64,000 nt of DNA from Ochotona curzoniae (GCF_017591425.1 NW_024467119.1:80468894-80532893); one strand, 5' to 3'; shown: positions 33,175 to 44,479, counted from the first letter of the stretch. The notes: generated by a model from the sequence alone, not told the origin. Numbers and translations are program-made.

Positions 33175-36100
33175 TCTCCACTATTTTTTAGTGTTATTTT
33201 TGACAATCTTTACATAGTCGATTAAGGCATAAAGGTTCAAGGGCTACAGGAAAGTGCATAAGACTATCATTTTTTTTTCTATATCTGGGGCAAAGGGGGG
33301 GGAGGGTAAAGGGAGAAGCCCCACCCAGTCTCCCACCCATCCCAGGTCCTCGATGTGGGGTATGCTCCAAGTCTTGCCCAAGTGGTTTTGATAGTTCAAC
33401 AAGTATGAATTACTGACACTCTTGCCATTCCAAGCACAATGAGGTCACTGAAGAATCCTCTGATTGACATTGTCCATCTTACAGTCTTTGACCTGTTTTT
33501 CACTGCTAATATATGGCTGGGGTAGTTGATTGATTTGTTCTGTCTTCTGTCTTTTCATGGTTAGGGATCTGAGTCTGGCAGTTCGATTGAGGGGATCCCT
33601 AAAGTAATTTTATCTGAGGTGAACCCACACCATGTTCTTGTGTGTACTTGCAAGCACAGGGCCCAGTACAGTCCATTGCCCAGTCATCTGGTGGTTGCAG
33701 TTGCTGGGTCGGTTCTGTTTCCAGCCCTGTCTTCCACTGGAACCAATGGATGCTGCAGTCCAGCCTGATTCTGCCCAGCACATACTTGGCCCTTGCATAA
33801 ACAAGTGGGAGCTACAGCCAAGTTGGAGCCACCCGCAATAATCCCGACCAGGCCCCCCCTCTACCCTGGTTCCTATGCTTGCTAGTATGTACAGCAGACT
33901 AATCTAGTCTGTCTCACATCTCATTCAGCTCTCATATATGTCAATGGGCATTGAAGCCTCGTTCCATCTAACCAGCTCAACTCTCCAGCCCCCACGGATG
34001 TTGTTGGGTGCCCTTTTTTCCAGCCACTGCTGCCCCATCCTGGTTTTTGTGCCCTTCAGTTGGAATGGTAACCCAAGAGGGAGTAGCCCACTATTTCCAT
34101 TCTAGGCTACTCCCACTCCCCGATTACGCACTTTCCAGTTGGTTCTGCACTTTAACTTGACAGAATTAGCCCCTAATGCCAGCTTCTGTCAGCTGATGCT
34201 ATGGCAAAGCCCAACCAACCCTCACCCACTCTAATTTATGCTTGCACCAGTCAGAACAGTCAGCCCAACCTGACTTTTCCCTGATCTAGCACACATGAGG
34301 CCCATAGGTTTCGTAGTCCTGCCTAGTCTGGTCTGCCCCAATCCCAGCTCATGCTCTCCAGTGGGAGTAGCTGTCCAGCAGGGGAACCACCCCACATTCC
34401 CCTTCTGGCTCTGCCTGCTCCCTCCTGGTGCTCACGTGTGCTGTTGGGTGCTACAGCCACATCTGGCACAGGTCACCTCACCTTAGCATCTGTAATGTAA
34501 ACTGGTTTTTGTCACAACAGAACCTGGCTCGATCCACCAGATTCTGGTGTTCAGATTTGCCAGTGGGTGATGTGAACTGATTCAGCCTGGTCTGCCCCCT
34601 ACTCGTGCCAAATGTATGCCAGTGGGAAACTTTCCATGGCCTGTTCTGGGCTGTTTCCTATCATGTTTCTTGTGCTGCACTTATCTGCAGGGACTGTGTC
34701 CTGCCGGAGGGGTTGCCAGCTTCCTCCATCTGAGCCTCTCCCAATGCCAGATTTCACGCATACCAGTAGGTCCATGAGCCAGCCTACTCAGTTCACCTCC
34801 TGTCCTAGCAGGAACAGTGGCCTTTCCTGACTGGCCTTCAACCCAATCTGGTTCTAAATGTTGGATGTTTTGGCCCAGCCACGGCTCATCCGAACCCACA
34901 TATGACTCACACATGGCTCAATAGGGAATGAGACCTAGCCTAGTCCATTGCACATCTATCCTGGTCCTCCAGAACACAAGATGGTATTGGAGTCTGGCCC
35001 AGATTGGTGTGTCCAGTCCCAGTCCACACTTGTGTCAAAAGAGACTACGACCATATCCTGATCAGAACGCAGCCCCCATTCCAGCCCATATGATCCTTGG
35101 TGAGAACCTCAATCCGGCTTTGATGTCCCTTTAGCTCCCCAACTTGGCCTGTTCCAAGCCATAAATCACGTACATGCCAGTGGTTACTCTGACTCAGATT
35201 AGCATAGCCCCTTACCTGTCCTGGCCCCTGCCTTAGATACTGTGGCTTTGCATTCCTGGCTCACACAGACCCATAAGTGCAAGAGCCTAGCTTGGCATAA
35301 CCTGTGCTCCATCCTGATTTCTAATTTTGCTTGTGAGCTAAGGTTTGCTCAGTCCTGCCCATTCTACCCAGTTCCATTACCAACCCACACATTAGCCAGT
35401 CCACCCCCCGGCCTGGACCATGTGATCATCAGCTGGAGCAAAGACCCATTAGGGGAGTTTCCCAAGTTCCTCCATTTGACCCACTCCCAGACCCAGTTCT
35501 CATACATGCCTTTGTGTTTTAGGCCAATGCCTGGCATAATCTGGCCTTCCATTTTGGCCTTGTAAGAGCTGGTGAACGTTGCAGCTCGACCCACCCCACA
35601 CCCTCTTTTAGGATGCAGTTTCAGGTGCTGCTGCCTTGATCAGCCCAGAGTGTTGTTCATTCCTTTCCCCTTGAGTAATGGCAGGTTCCATGGTCACACC
35701 TAGCTCAGTCCATCACCACCCCAACTCTTGAGCTAACCAGTGGGACTAGCATTTCCACAAGGTTTGGCCCACCCCCCTGACAAAGAATCTACCCTGGATA
35801 TGGTTCTCTCACATGCTAGTTAGTGTCATGACCTTGGCTAATGTGACCTGTCTCCTGATCCATCATCATGTCAGGCAATAGGATATGATCCTGCTAGACA
35901 AGATCCGAGCCTTAGCTTTTGTATGCACTGGTGTTCACTGGTCAGCATGGTTCAGTTATAACAAGTTCTGTACAGGATTTACAGGAATTTGGTATATCAG
36001 TCTTATCCATAAAGATCATCTGGTCCCTCTTCTCCAAGCTACTAGGTCTCATTACCCTTGTTTACCTTCAAAGGAAAAGTTACTCTGTCGTTGGGAACAT

Positions 36101-36592
36101 TTAGGATTGATTCACATCCCAGAAGCACAGTGGGCTCACCACTGAGGTACCTAAGCAGCAATTCAAAACCCCAAAACCCCAGAGATCACCACCGGGCAGC
36201 CAGCAAGCAGAGCCTGGTATCAAATGGTGTGCTGGATGCCTGGTGACAGCTCACTGCATGTACACGGTGGCTGGAATCAGGGCTCTGAGCATGAAGACAG
36301 CTGCGGCCTCTCACCCACCAGCAGTCAGCAGGCTGCTGGAAGTTTTAACCCCCAGACCCAAAGGTCGCCCCCCTCCCCAATCCCATCCACCGTGCAGTGA
36401 TGGCCATGGGTGAACTTGGGTTCTCCAGACACCCCCCTTTGGTGTACTCACCACGAAGGGAGCAAGCTCTGAAGCCCAAGCAGGCCCAGGGACAGGTCAC
36501 TGCATGTACATGGTGGCTGTGGGATCATGAAGCATGAAGGCTGCCCCGGCCTGGCACCCACCAGCAGCCAGCAGCTGCTAGAAGTTTTAACC
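33175..36592 (-). mobile_element. Family B noncoding retrotransposon, copy 2 (longest, TSD-flanked)
   Basis: A 3.4-kb insertion in the LTR, flanked by TAAATGGGTTTTT at 33162-33174 and 36593-36605 (13 of 13). The minus-strand 5' end (right edge) has a GC-rich repeat of about 241 bases: GAAGTTTTAACC ends a unit at 36592 and again near 36351. Next comes the module around the complement of CAGAGCCTGGTATCAAATGG (36209-36228), which is shared with family A. The body (33600-36000) is a string of diverged 60-75-base units on CAGCCCA-CTGG, CATGCC and AGTGGG words. The 3' part (33175-33560) matches copies 1, 3 and 4. No conserved frame. Confidence 0.8.
36230..36592 (-). repeat. Tandem 5' monomers of family B copy 2
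   Basis: Two successive segments (36352-36592 complete, about 241 bases; 36230-36351 partial) share CACTGCATGTACA-GGTGGCTG, CACCCACCAGCAG-CAGCAG and GAAGTTTTAACC. The layout recalls rodent L1 5' UTR monomers, which carry promoter activity. That role here is inference. Confidence 0.65.
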
Positions 36593-36950
36593 TAAATGGG
36601 TTTTTATAGAAAGAGTGAACATACAGTGAGTTATACAGTCATTGGAACCAGGTAAGTTGGGCAGCCACAGGAGGCTGACTTGGGAGCAATGGGTGAATAA
36701 ATCATTCAATATTGATTCCTGAACCCAGGGTTGTTAGCAGGGCTTTTTAACCTAGTGATTTGGCCCAAAAATCAGAAACTGGCAAAGCATTTTGTACAGA
36801 AGCATAAACAGCAGGTTAGCAAACTTATGCAGGTCCAAACCAAAGTGACTCAATTTTGTGACCAGATTTCACGTAAGTTGTTGTTACATTTCATGTGTAT
36901 ACACAGGATCTAGTTTGAGGTACCAGAAAGAATGACATTGTTTTGAAAAG

Positions 36951-38509
36951 AGCTCCTGTCAGAACAACATGAGTTCTACTAGCATGGAAACAGCAGCACA
37001 CAGCAAACTGATGATGAGGCTCAGGTGAAAGAAAGGTAATGAATTGATGCTTTATGTAAAGTTTATGGGGATGATGTTCTTACCCACAAATCAGCAGTAT
37101 ATAAATAATGACTCATTTTAAGAAGGGGTAAGGCTATATTGAAGATAAAGCCCACAGCAACTAATCTTCCACATCAACTTGTGAGAAACAAATGAACCTT
37201 GTTCAGGCTCTGGCTGAAGAGAACTGAGGCTTCACAAGAGAACTAGTAAATGAAACTACAGACCAACTCATCTGATAAACTGAAGGCAAGCAAGTGTTCT
37301 GTTTCATTGGGCACCAAAACTGTTAGATTCACATTGGTTGCAGGTGACAGCAGAGCTTTCACCAGAAACTCTAAGCAAGTAGGATGAAGAGCCAGAAGCA
37401 TTTCTTGAAAAATGATGACTGGAGATGGAGGACATCACCAGAGGACCCTGAGGACAAAAGACAAGCAGAGAAGTGGTTACCAAGAAGGGCAAATAATCAA
37501 AACAGGAGCAGGCAGGAGCAGCAGGCAGCAAGTTCTGCCTGGTGACTCTACGGAGGGCCTAAACTAAATGAAATCTATATTTTAGGAGAGTTTTTTTGAG
37601 AACATTATCTAGAATTTTAGCAAACATCCAGTAAACCTTCACCACAGAGTTCTTCATCCAATGTTCCCATTAATTCCTTTCATCAAACACTGATTTATTT
37701 GTGAGTTTTGATGGAAAAATTATTAAGTGGTCACCTTATAGAACAACTTCATTTCTTCTGCCTTGTATTCAGTTCCTAATATAAACAAATCTTTAAAGGT
37801 GTCCATGTTTTTCAGTTGATGTAACTAGTTTGGCGTTGACCTAGATAATTTCCCTGCACACTCAGTTTTTGAAGGGTGGATTAAGTGGTTGCATGGCCAT
37901 ATATAGAACTAACCTGAACTCAGTGAAACATACATTGAGAAATGAAGTTTATGAGTTTTGGATCTTTATTCCATTTTAAGGATATTTTAAAGTATCTTCA
38001 TATGTTACTTTTCATTTCTAAGATTTCTAACTTCTACTTTTCCTGTTTATTGCACTTACTTCTTTTTTGGTTTCCTTTCTATTTTTATCTACCTTTTAAT
38101 TTATCTTCTTAAGCACTTTCTTCTTGTTTTGCAAGGCTGTTGCATAAAATTGGCCTCATCTTGACTGAATTCATGTCCCAGCTATTTATTTCTCTTTTTT
38201 AGTTTTATCACACTGCAAAGACTTTTAGATTCAGTCATTTCTGAGCCAATCTCCCCACTGTTTTATCCTAAAGCCCAGCAGGGCCATGGCTTTCACCCAT
38301 GCACCTGTTTCCATTTATAACCTGTTTATAGCAATGTCTCATATTTTTAGCTCAGTTACATCTTTATGGTTTTCTCTTTATGTATTTTAGCTTTTGTTGC
38401 TGTTTCTGGCAATAAAGGATGTATGTGTTTTTTGGCAGAAATTTATTTCATTCTGACCAGACTCTTCCGTACTCTTCACGATAAGTGGTTTTCTACATCA
38501 CTATTCTTT
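36951..38509. other. No recognisable feature
   Basis: About 1.5 kb with no supported gene or repeat. Confidence 0.4.
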
Positions 38510-38670
38510 AGTCAGTAAATGTTCACCATAACTAAGAGTATTACTCTTTTCTTGTATTTATGAACTGATGGGCCACAGTAAGTATGTACAGAAATAAAAG
38601 CAAAGTCCCTCTTCTCAACAGATTTGCATCCAACCACAGAGATAAGATGGAAGGGTAGTGCATGGAGTGA
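38510..38670 (-). repeat. Possible L2-like fragment
   Basis: TTTAGTCAGTAAATGTTCAC...AGAAATAAAAGCAAAGTCCC...TCTTCTCAACAGATTTGCAT resembles the complement-strand L2 3' region (GACAAAGTCCCTGCCCTCAT). Weak. Confidence 0.35.
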
Positions 38671-38779
38671 GGATTAGTTACAATAATATACATCTCCTAG
38701 GAAATAACTGATGCTCAGTAGTTATTTTTTACATTTCTTCTTCTTTGGCCATGAAGCATACGTGAAGACACAGCTGTAA

Positions 38780-38960
38780 TAACAGAAAAATCACAGACTT
38801 TTGAGACTGATAAATAAGTAATAGAAATTAAGCTTCGCTTCTAAAGACTGTGAATAAGTAATTTGAACTCTCAAAACCTGCATAGTTTCATTTGTATAAA
38901 AGCAATATTACTAAATACTAACACATTAGAAATGGCAGCTAACATTTGAAGAAAAAATGA
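38780..38960 (+). repeat. MIR-like fragment
   Basis: GACTGTGAATAAGTAATTTG...CTCAAAACCTGCATAGTTTC...ATTTGTATAAAAGCAATATT follows the MIR core (CTGTGTGACCTTGGGCAAGT...CTGAGCCTCAGTTTCC...TCTGTAAAATGGGGATAATA). Confidence 0.5.
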
Positions 38961-41600
38961 ACTTTCCATTCACTTTCCTCTTGAAGAGTCCAGCTACTGT
39001 AGAATATGGAGTGAAACAAATGGCTCAAAGTTCTCTGAATGTAATGATGGAGAAAGCCAGGGTCTACAGAAACTGATAAGCATTGGCCTGAGTAGTAGGG
39101 AATCTTAGAAGATTTGCTGTAGCTGGTACGTTTCACCAGGGATCTAGAGAATGATGCACAGCTATGTGGAACTGCATGCGCCAGTATTCTGGGATAGAAA
39201 GAAGCAGGAAAGAAATGCAGTGTAGCATAATGGAAAGGAGGTGGAAGTAGGTCCCTGTGCCTTGCAACATTGTTACTTTGTTACACATATGGTGTGTGTG
39301 TGTGATGCATGTGTCTATGATGTGTGTGCATGTGTGTGTGTGAATCCTAAGCAGTATATAGGATGCGTACATTTGTGAATCCAGCTGTGACATGAAAGGA
39401 AATGAAAGAGGAACCTGGGAACCAGTTCAGAGGCAACTGCAGTTGCCAGGGCAGACATGGCAGTGGCCGAGATCTTACCTCAAGTGCGGTAAGGAGGACA
39501 GGAGGTGTTTGGGAGACTGTGGGAAGTGAGTCTAGAGGACTTAAGGCTAACTGGGTGTGGGGAGCAGGGAAATATGGAGAGTGAACCAGCTGTGGCTCTT
39601 GTCCATTTCTGCTCAGTGTTCTGGGCACCTGTATGCTTACAGGCCACTCAGTGCTATGTCTTCTATACTCTAGATTGACACACATAAGGAGCACAAATAC
39701 CTAGTGGGAAGGTGCAAGTGCCCCAAGCCATAATAGAAGTTTTGATGATTTACTCTTTAAAAACATTATGGTCAAATTTAACCAACCATGTCTCAAATTT
39801 CTATTCCTTTCCCTTCCATTCCCTCTGTGCCATAGATTTAATGGATTAAGCCCATTAGAAGAATTGTTAAAAGTTGTTTCACACATGTTTCCCTAGTTGA
39901 TGACAAAGGGCACACATTTAATATACTGTCATTTGTTTGGTTGGTTTGTTAGCTATTCTGCACTCAGGGCTGTTACTTTCAATTAGCACTCATCACGTGT
40001 CAAGGATACCATATCTAATATATGGTTGCTTATGGCACCTGCTTCTATCTTATTCAGAGGCTCCAGATGGGGAAAGTGAAAGTTTTTGGTGCAGTGACTT
40101 TATGTCCCCTTGCTTCTCCTGTATTATATGTTCAATCCATCCGCCCTCTTCTCCAGTCACTAATCCCTGTATTAGAGAAGTGATGATGTTGAAGGATGAA
40201 TAGAAAGTGTAGCCTGGTAGGGAGAGGACCCACTCAGATTCAAGCCTTTCTCCCTCTCGCCAAGTATTGTCAAGCAGTCATTATCTACTGGTGTTGTCTA
40301 TGCAGCTCAGCTTCCCAGGGTAATGGGGAAGAATGGAACCCACCCCTTTACAGGAATGACTTCACTGAGGCAGCCATATCAGGACACTACTGGCATTTCA
40401 TTGACTACAGCAGATTCAACTTTTTGGAGAATATTAAGGCAAAATGATTCCTGTGTTTTCTAGGGGAAAAAAAAGACTTAGGAGAATGGAGTGGAATTTT
40501 CAAATATCAGAGTGAATGTAGGGCTGCACTCTTACGGAAATTCCTGACTGTGGGGTGACAACCCGGGCGAAACTGTCAGTGTCACTCTGGCACTTGTACC
40601 TTCTTGCTGGGAAATGCTTCAGTCAGTGATTGAGAAGTCATTCACATACAAGTTCAGAGTCTTCTACTTTGCTCCGAACAATGAGCAAGATAAGGGAAAG
40701 CATGCGTGGCATATTGGAATGATCTGAACTAGAAATTGTCAAGAAAAAGGGCACAAGCCTATACAGTATAGACTGGTCTTTCAGAATGCACAAAGGCACT
40801 TTATATTACCTTTGTCAAATCTTTTTGAACATCTTGCTGTCCATTATAGATCAAATGATGTTGGTAAGCTATAGAAGAGAAGAAAAAAGGGTGAGCTTAC
40901 AAGAATCAAGGGATAATCTGTCCATTTCATTTGCAAAAATTCAATAATAACTTTGAAGTTGTGACTTGGTTTCAAATTAGACAATTGCAAGGCAGAATTC
41001 TTTGTCTACTTTAAATTCTGCTTTAAGAGTAGGCTTTCCACTTCCAACCATAAATTATTACAAGAAAAAAGATAAATCTAATTTTAAACTTTATATATAA
41101 AAGAAACATGAGACTTATTTACTATGTCAGTGAACAATTTCCGCATGAAGCACCATATGAGATATTTCTTGTAAAATCTAGAAGGTTTAAATTTCTTGCT
41201 TAACACAACGAATTTGATTCTTTTTTTCCAGTCTTGACAATGGTGCTTCCAATTATGATTTCCCTTTTATCTTACCTGCAAGGAAGTTCACAGTGAAATT
41301 CTTGGTCTACGTTTATGAAGCAATTTGTATTTATGCTCCCTTGTTATTTGTTTTGGAATTGTCATTTCTATTTCACTACTGCTTTCACCAACTGGTGTTT
41401 CTATAAGATAAAATACCGTTTCACAGCGAAAAAATATGGATAAGCTTGATAGGGTATGAGGTTAGCCTCCAACCCCAGATGAAAATTGATAAAGATGCAT
41501 TTGCAAAACAAACAAACAAAGCAAAACAAAAACAAAAACCAAACAAACCCTGTAGGTGTGAGGAGTTTTTAAAAGACTCATTCTCGTGCATAGTCATTTT
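38961..41600. other. No gene recognised; short GT-rich repeat at 39291-39342
   Basis: About 2.6 kb. The only clear repeat is an impure (GT)n run. Open frames (for example 39347-39694 minus and 40196-40447 plus) have no recognised domain and no supporting splice or promoter context that I can judge. Confidence 0.4.
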
Positions 41601-42734
41601 GAAAATCATAGATAGGGGAGAGTCAAGATGGTGGAGTACGGTAAGGATATGTTTAAACAGATAGAAAAATACCAGCCAGTGTGAAGCAAAGAGAGCACAT
41701 TCTAGGAAACAGGAGAGAACAAAACAATAGCACAAGGGTACCCCTGGAGAATGACACACACAGGAAAGCACCAGACAAAATGGTGTGGTGCTGCAGTGAC
41801 TGATACCTCAGCAGCATTCGTGGTGATTAGAATTGCAGCAGCAGCCAGAACTACACAAGCAACCAGGTGGGAAGGGACTTTCACTGGGAGCTCAAGAGGT
41901 TAGCCCAAGAACTGCCCATCCTGCTGGTCTGTTTGATTTGACCAGGAGCAGAGACAGAGCAGCAGATCCCAGACAGGCAGTGCAGGAACAGAGGGGATGT
42001 CACAACACAGTCTGCCCCTACAGCCTGATTGGGCACTATGTTGTTTAAGGAGGCAAGGGCTATGGACAGTACTGTGCATGCACTGAGCTGAGAGTGAACT
42101 CATTTCTGGCTAAACAAACCGCAACAATGTGGCATCCTACAGATTCCACCCAAGATAGGTCCAGGTAGCCCTCAGACCTGACAGCCAGCATATCAAGAAC
42201 TCTAGTACTGCCACATCAGGCACCATTTCATATGGTGTGGCAAAGAATTTAAGACTGCAGGGACAACAGGAGCTACACACGCACTGAACTCTGGAAGAAC
42301 TCTCTGAGCTCTATGCACTGCACTGGTCCCACCAGAAAATAATGCTGACTATGACATCGTATGGGTCAAGATAGGTCCCTGTGACCTTCTGATCAATAGG
42401 TTCTGGCAAGATCAGCACCAACAACAACCTAGCAATATAGGACACCTGGTATGTCCCAAATCCTGGAAACTGCTCTAACCAAAAGTGGGAGAAAGTTTGT
42501 AGGACAATGGTGCAACCTCAGCATAGTAACACAGGAGGTAGAGACTGTGATCCAAGAGCTATAGCTATGCAGACCATGGTGGAAATCTAACATAAAAACC
42601 CAGACCTGGAGTTTGCTGGAGGGAGTAGCACAACTGACTGCAAACAAAGAACCATGCACCAACTGCAATAAGTACATTTGAACTGTAGACCTGTGGGTGA
42701 CACAGCTTAGAAACCTGCCCAAAGCAGAAGTACA

Positions 42735-43683
42735 ATGGCCAAGAGAAAAAGAAGAGACAATGGCACAATGAGTGTTACTGAAAACTCCTCTGCAAAGTAA
42801 CAAAGCTTTTGCCAACCTCAGAGTTCACTGAGAAAAACATTGAGAAATTGGGGATACAGATTTCAAAACACTTGTTCCAAAACTTCTTATCATCAACGAG
42901 AAGCACATAAAGCAGGTATTCAAGGAAATTAAGGGATATGTCACACTGGAAGTGAGTCAAATGAAAGCTGATGTATAAGAAATGAAGAATACAGTGGAGC
43001 ATATTAGAAGTACAGTGGAGAGTCTCCAAAATAGAATGAAGGAGGCAGAATAAAGAATCTCAGAATTGGAAGATATTTCTTGTCACCAGGGGGAAACAAA
43101 CAAACAAACTAAATATACATATATTTGAGAATTGAAAGACAGACAGTATTGAGAGGCCCAGTATAAGAGTTCTGGGAGTCACAGAAAGTACAAAAAGAGA
43201 AGCTGGGTTTACAAATGAAATAATAAGGGAAAATTTCCCTACTCTAGAGGATGAATTGGGAAACAATATCCAGGAATGGCACAGAACTCCCAAAAGGGTT
43301 GACCAAAATCAGTCTTCACCATTCCACATGCTAATCAAGCTCTCTTCAATTGAACATAAGGAAAAGATTCTTAAATGTGCACATGAAAAAAATCAACTGA
43401 CATGTAAGGGAATGTCAGTTAAGCTTGCAGGAGATCTCTCTCAGGAAAGTCTACAGGCCCAAAGAGAATGGAGTGACATATACCAGATTCTAAAAGAAAG
43501 AAAATGCTTGCCCAGGATAATGCACCCAGAAAAACTTTCTTTAGTCTTAGAAATTGAAATAAAAATTCTTCCACAGTAAAGTTAAAAGAATATGCCTCTT
43601 CCAAACCTGCCCTACAAATGATACTTCAAGATGTTCTCTTGACAGAGAAAAGGAATAGCACCCACCAAAACCAAAGACAAATC
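42735..43683 (+). pseudogene. L1 ORF1 pseudogene in mini-L1 copy 2
   Basis: Starts Met-Ala-Lys-Arg-Lys-Arg-Arg-Asp but hits TAA about 20 codons in. The RRM/CTD region survives as a frame at 43256-43579 (GNNIQEWHRTPKRVDQNQSS, SSIEHKEKILKCAHEKNQ, LSQESLQAQREWSDI). A short TATACATATAT insertion sits in the linker, and the usual stop codon is altered. Not functional. Confidence 0.82.
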
Positions 43684-43744
43684 TGAAGAATAACCCGGGA
43701 GAATAACAGCAGAAGACTAAATCAATGAACAACCCATTGCTAAA

Positions 43745-43895
43745 ATGACAGGACCAAATTCCTACCCATTCGTATTAATGCTGAATGTAAATGGCTTAAA
43801 CTCATCAATCAACATCATAGATTAATGGACTGAATTAAAAAACAAAACCCAACTGTTTGTTGCCTACCAGACACACATCTCACCACAAAAGATCA
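43745..43895 (+). pseudogene. Truncated L1 ORF2 start (endonuclease N-terminus)
   Basis: ATGACAGGACCAAATTCC starts the frame. The first about 50 codons match the L1 ORF2 endonuclease start (VNGLNSSINHHRLMD, then QNPTVCCLPDTHLT with stops). Similarity to the ORF2 at 21572 ends after the GATCAGCAGAAA step near 43890, with no later endonuclease, RT or Cys-rich domain. Confidence 0.8.
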
Positions 43896-44479
43896 GCAGA
43901 AATTGCACCTCATGGATTTTGAATTTTTTTTATTAGTTTCATCTCTTCAAAACACTTGCTTCTGATTAAATTCTTCAATGACTCACAAATCATACAGTAG
44001 TATTGTTTTCTTCAAGAAGGTTCTTGATTTTCTTTTTCATTTCTTCAGTGACATGTTAATCATTCAGTAGCATGTTATTTAGCGTCATGGTGTTCTTATT
44101 TTTTTTTCTTCCTGTTGTTGATTTTGTTCTGTGTCTTTTCATTTAAGGGGATGTATAGTGACTGTGTAATGGAGACTATCATATCCAGAAGTGAGGATAC
44201 AATACAGTTTGCATCTCAACTACCAGATCAAAGATGCACTCTCAATGAAACTGTTTACTACATCTTGACAATAGGATTCTGGACTCTGCCATTGTTCACA
44301 TCCACAATGATGGACTTATGACCGTGCCTGAAGAACTGTATTTAAGTAATGATATAGGGGAACTCAGTGAGTGGGGGAGAAAAATAGAGTTGTGTAAATA
44401 GAAATTCCTGGGTCCATGTTACTGTATCATAAAATAATAATAATAAAAAGAAGTAAAATTTAAAAAGAAAGTCATAGAT

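Larger units (their letters stand above)
33016..36950 (-). mobile_element. Solo retroviral-type LTR, split by family B copy 2
   Basis: Joining 33016-33161 with 36593 to about 36950 gives about 500 bases that read as an LTR on the minus strand: a TATAAAA motif (complement near 36605-36611), then about 90-100 bases on an AATAAA polyadenylation signal (complement at about 33079-33084), and a CA-type end complementing TGTTGCATCC at 33016. No gag, pol or env sequence adjoins it, so it is a solo LTR or fragment. The 5' edge is uncertain and no short TSD was established. The class I (gamma-like) look of the polyadenylation region is an inference. Confidence 0.6.
41614..44466 (+). mobile_element. Mini-L1 (ORF2-less L1 derivative), copy 2, full-length with TSDs
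   Basis: A 2.85-kb insertion flanked by GAAAATCATAGAT (41601-41613) and GAAAGTCATAGAT (44467-44479). It begins AGGGGAGAGTCAAGATGGTGG, the L1 5'-end style, followed by about 1.1 kb of 5' UTR, ORF1 (42735 to about 43683), the ORF2 start (43745-43895), a novel junction, an antisense ORF2-like segment (44004-44083) and a 3' end (to 44466) with a G-rich stretch GAGTGGGGGAGAAAA and AATAATAATAATAAAAAG. The same post-ORF1 structure occurs at 12057-15957 and 59690-60380. The TSDs show that the deleted form itself was inserted. Confidence 0.85.

Noticed and set aside
33016..33206. 75-codon minus-strand frame as a retroviral gene
   Set aside because: It overlaps the polyadenylation end of the LTR and family B 3' sequence; no gag, pol or env motif is present.
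33600..36000. CRISPR-like or satellite array
   Set aside because: The units are too diverged and contiguous, without identical repeats and unique spacers. The context is a mammalian retrotransposon.
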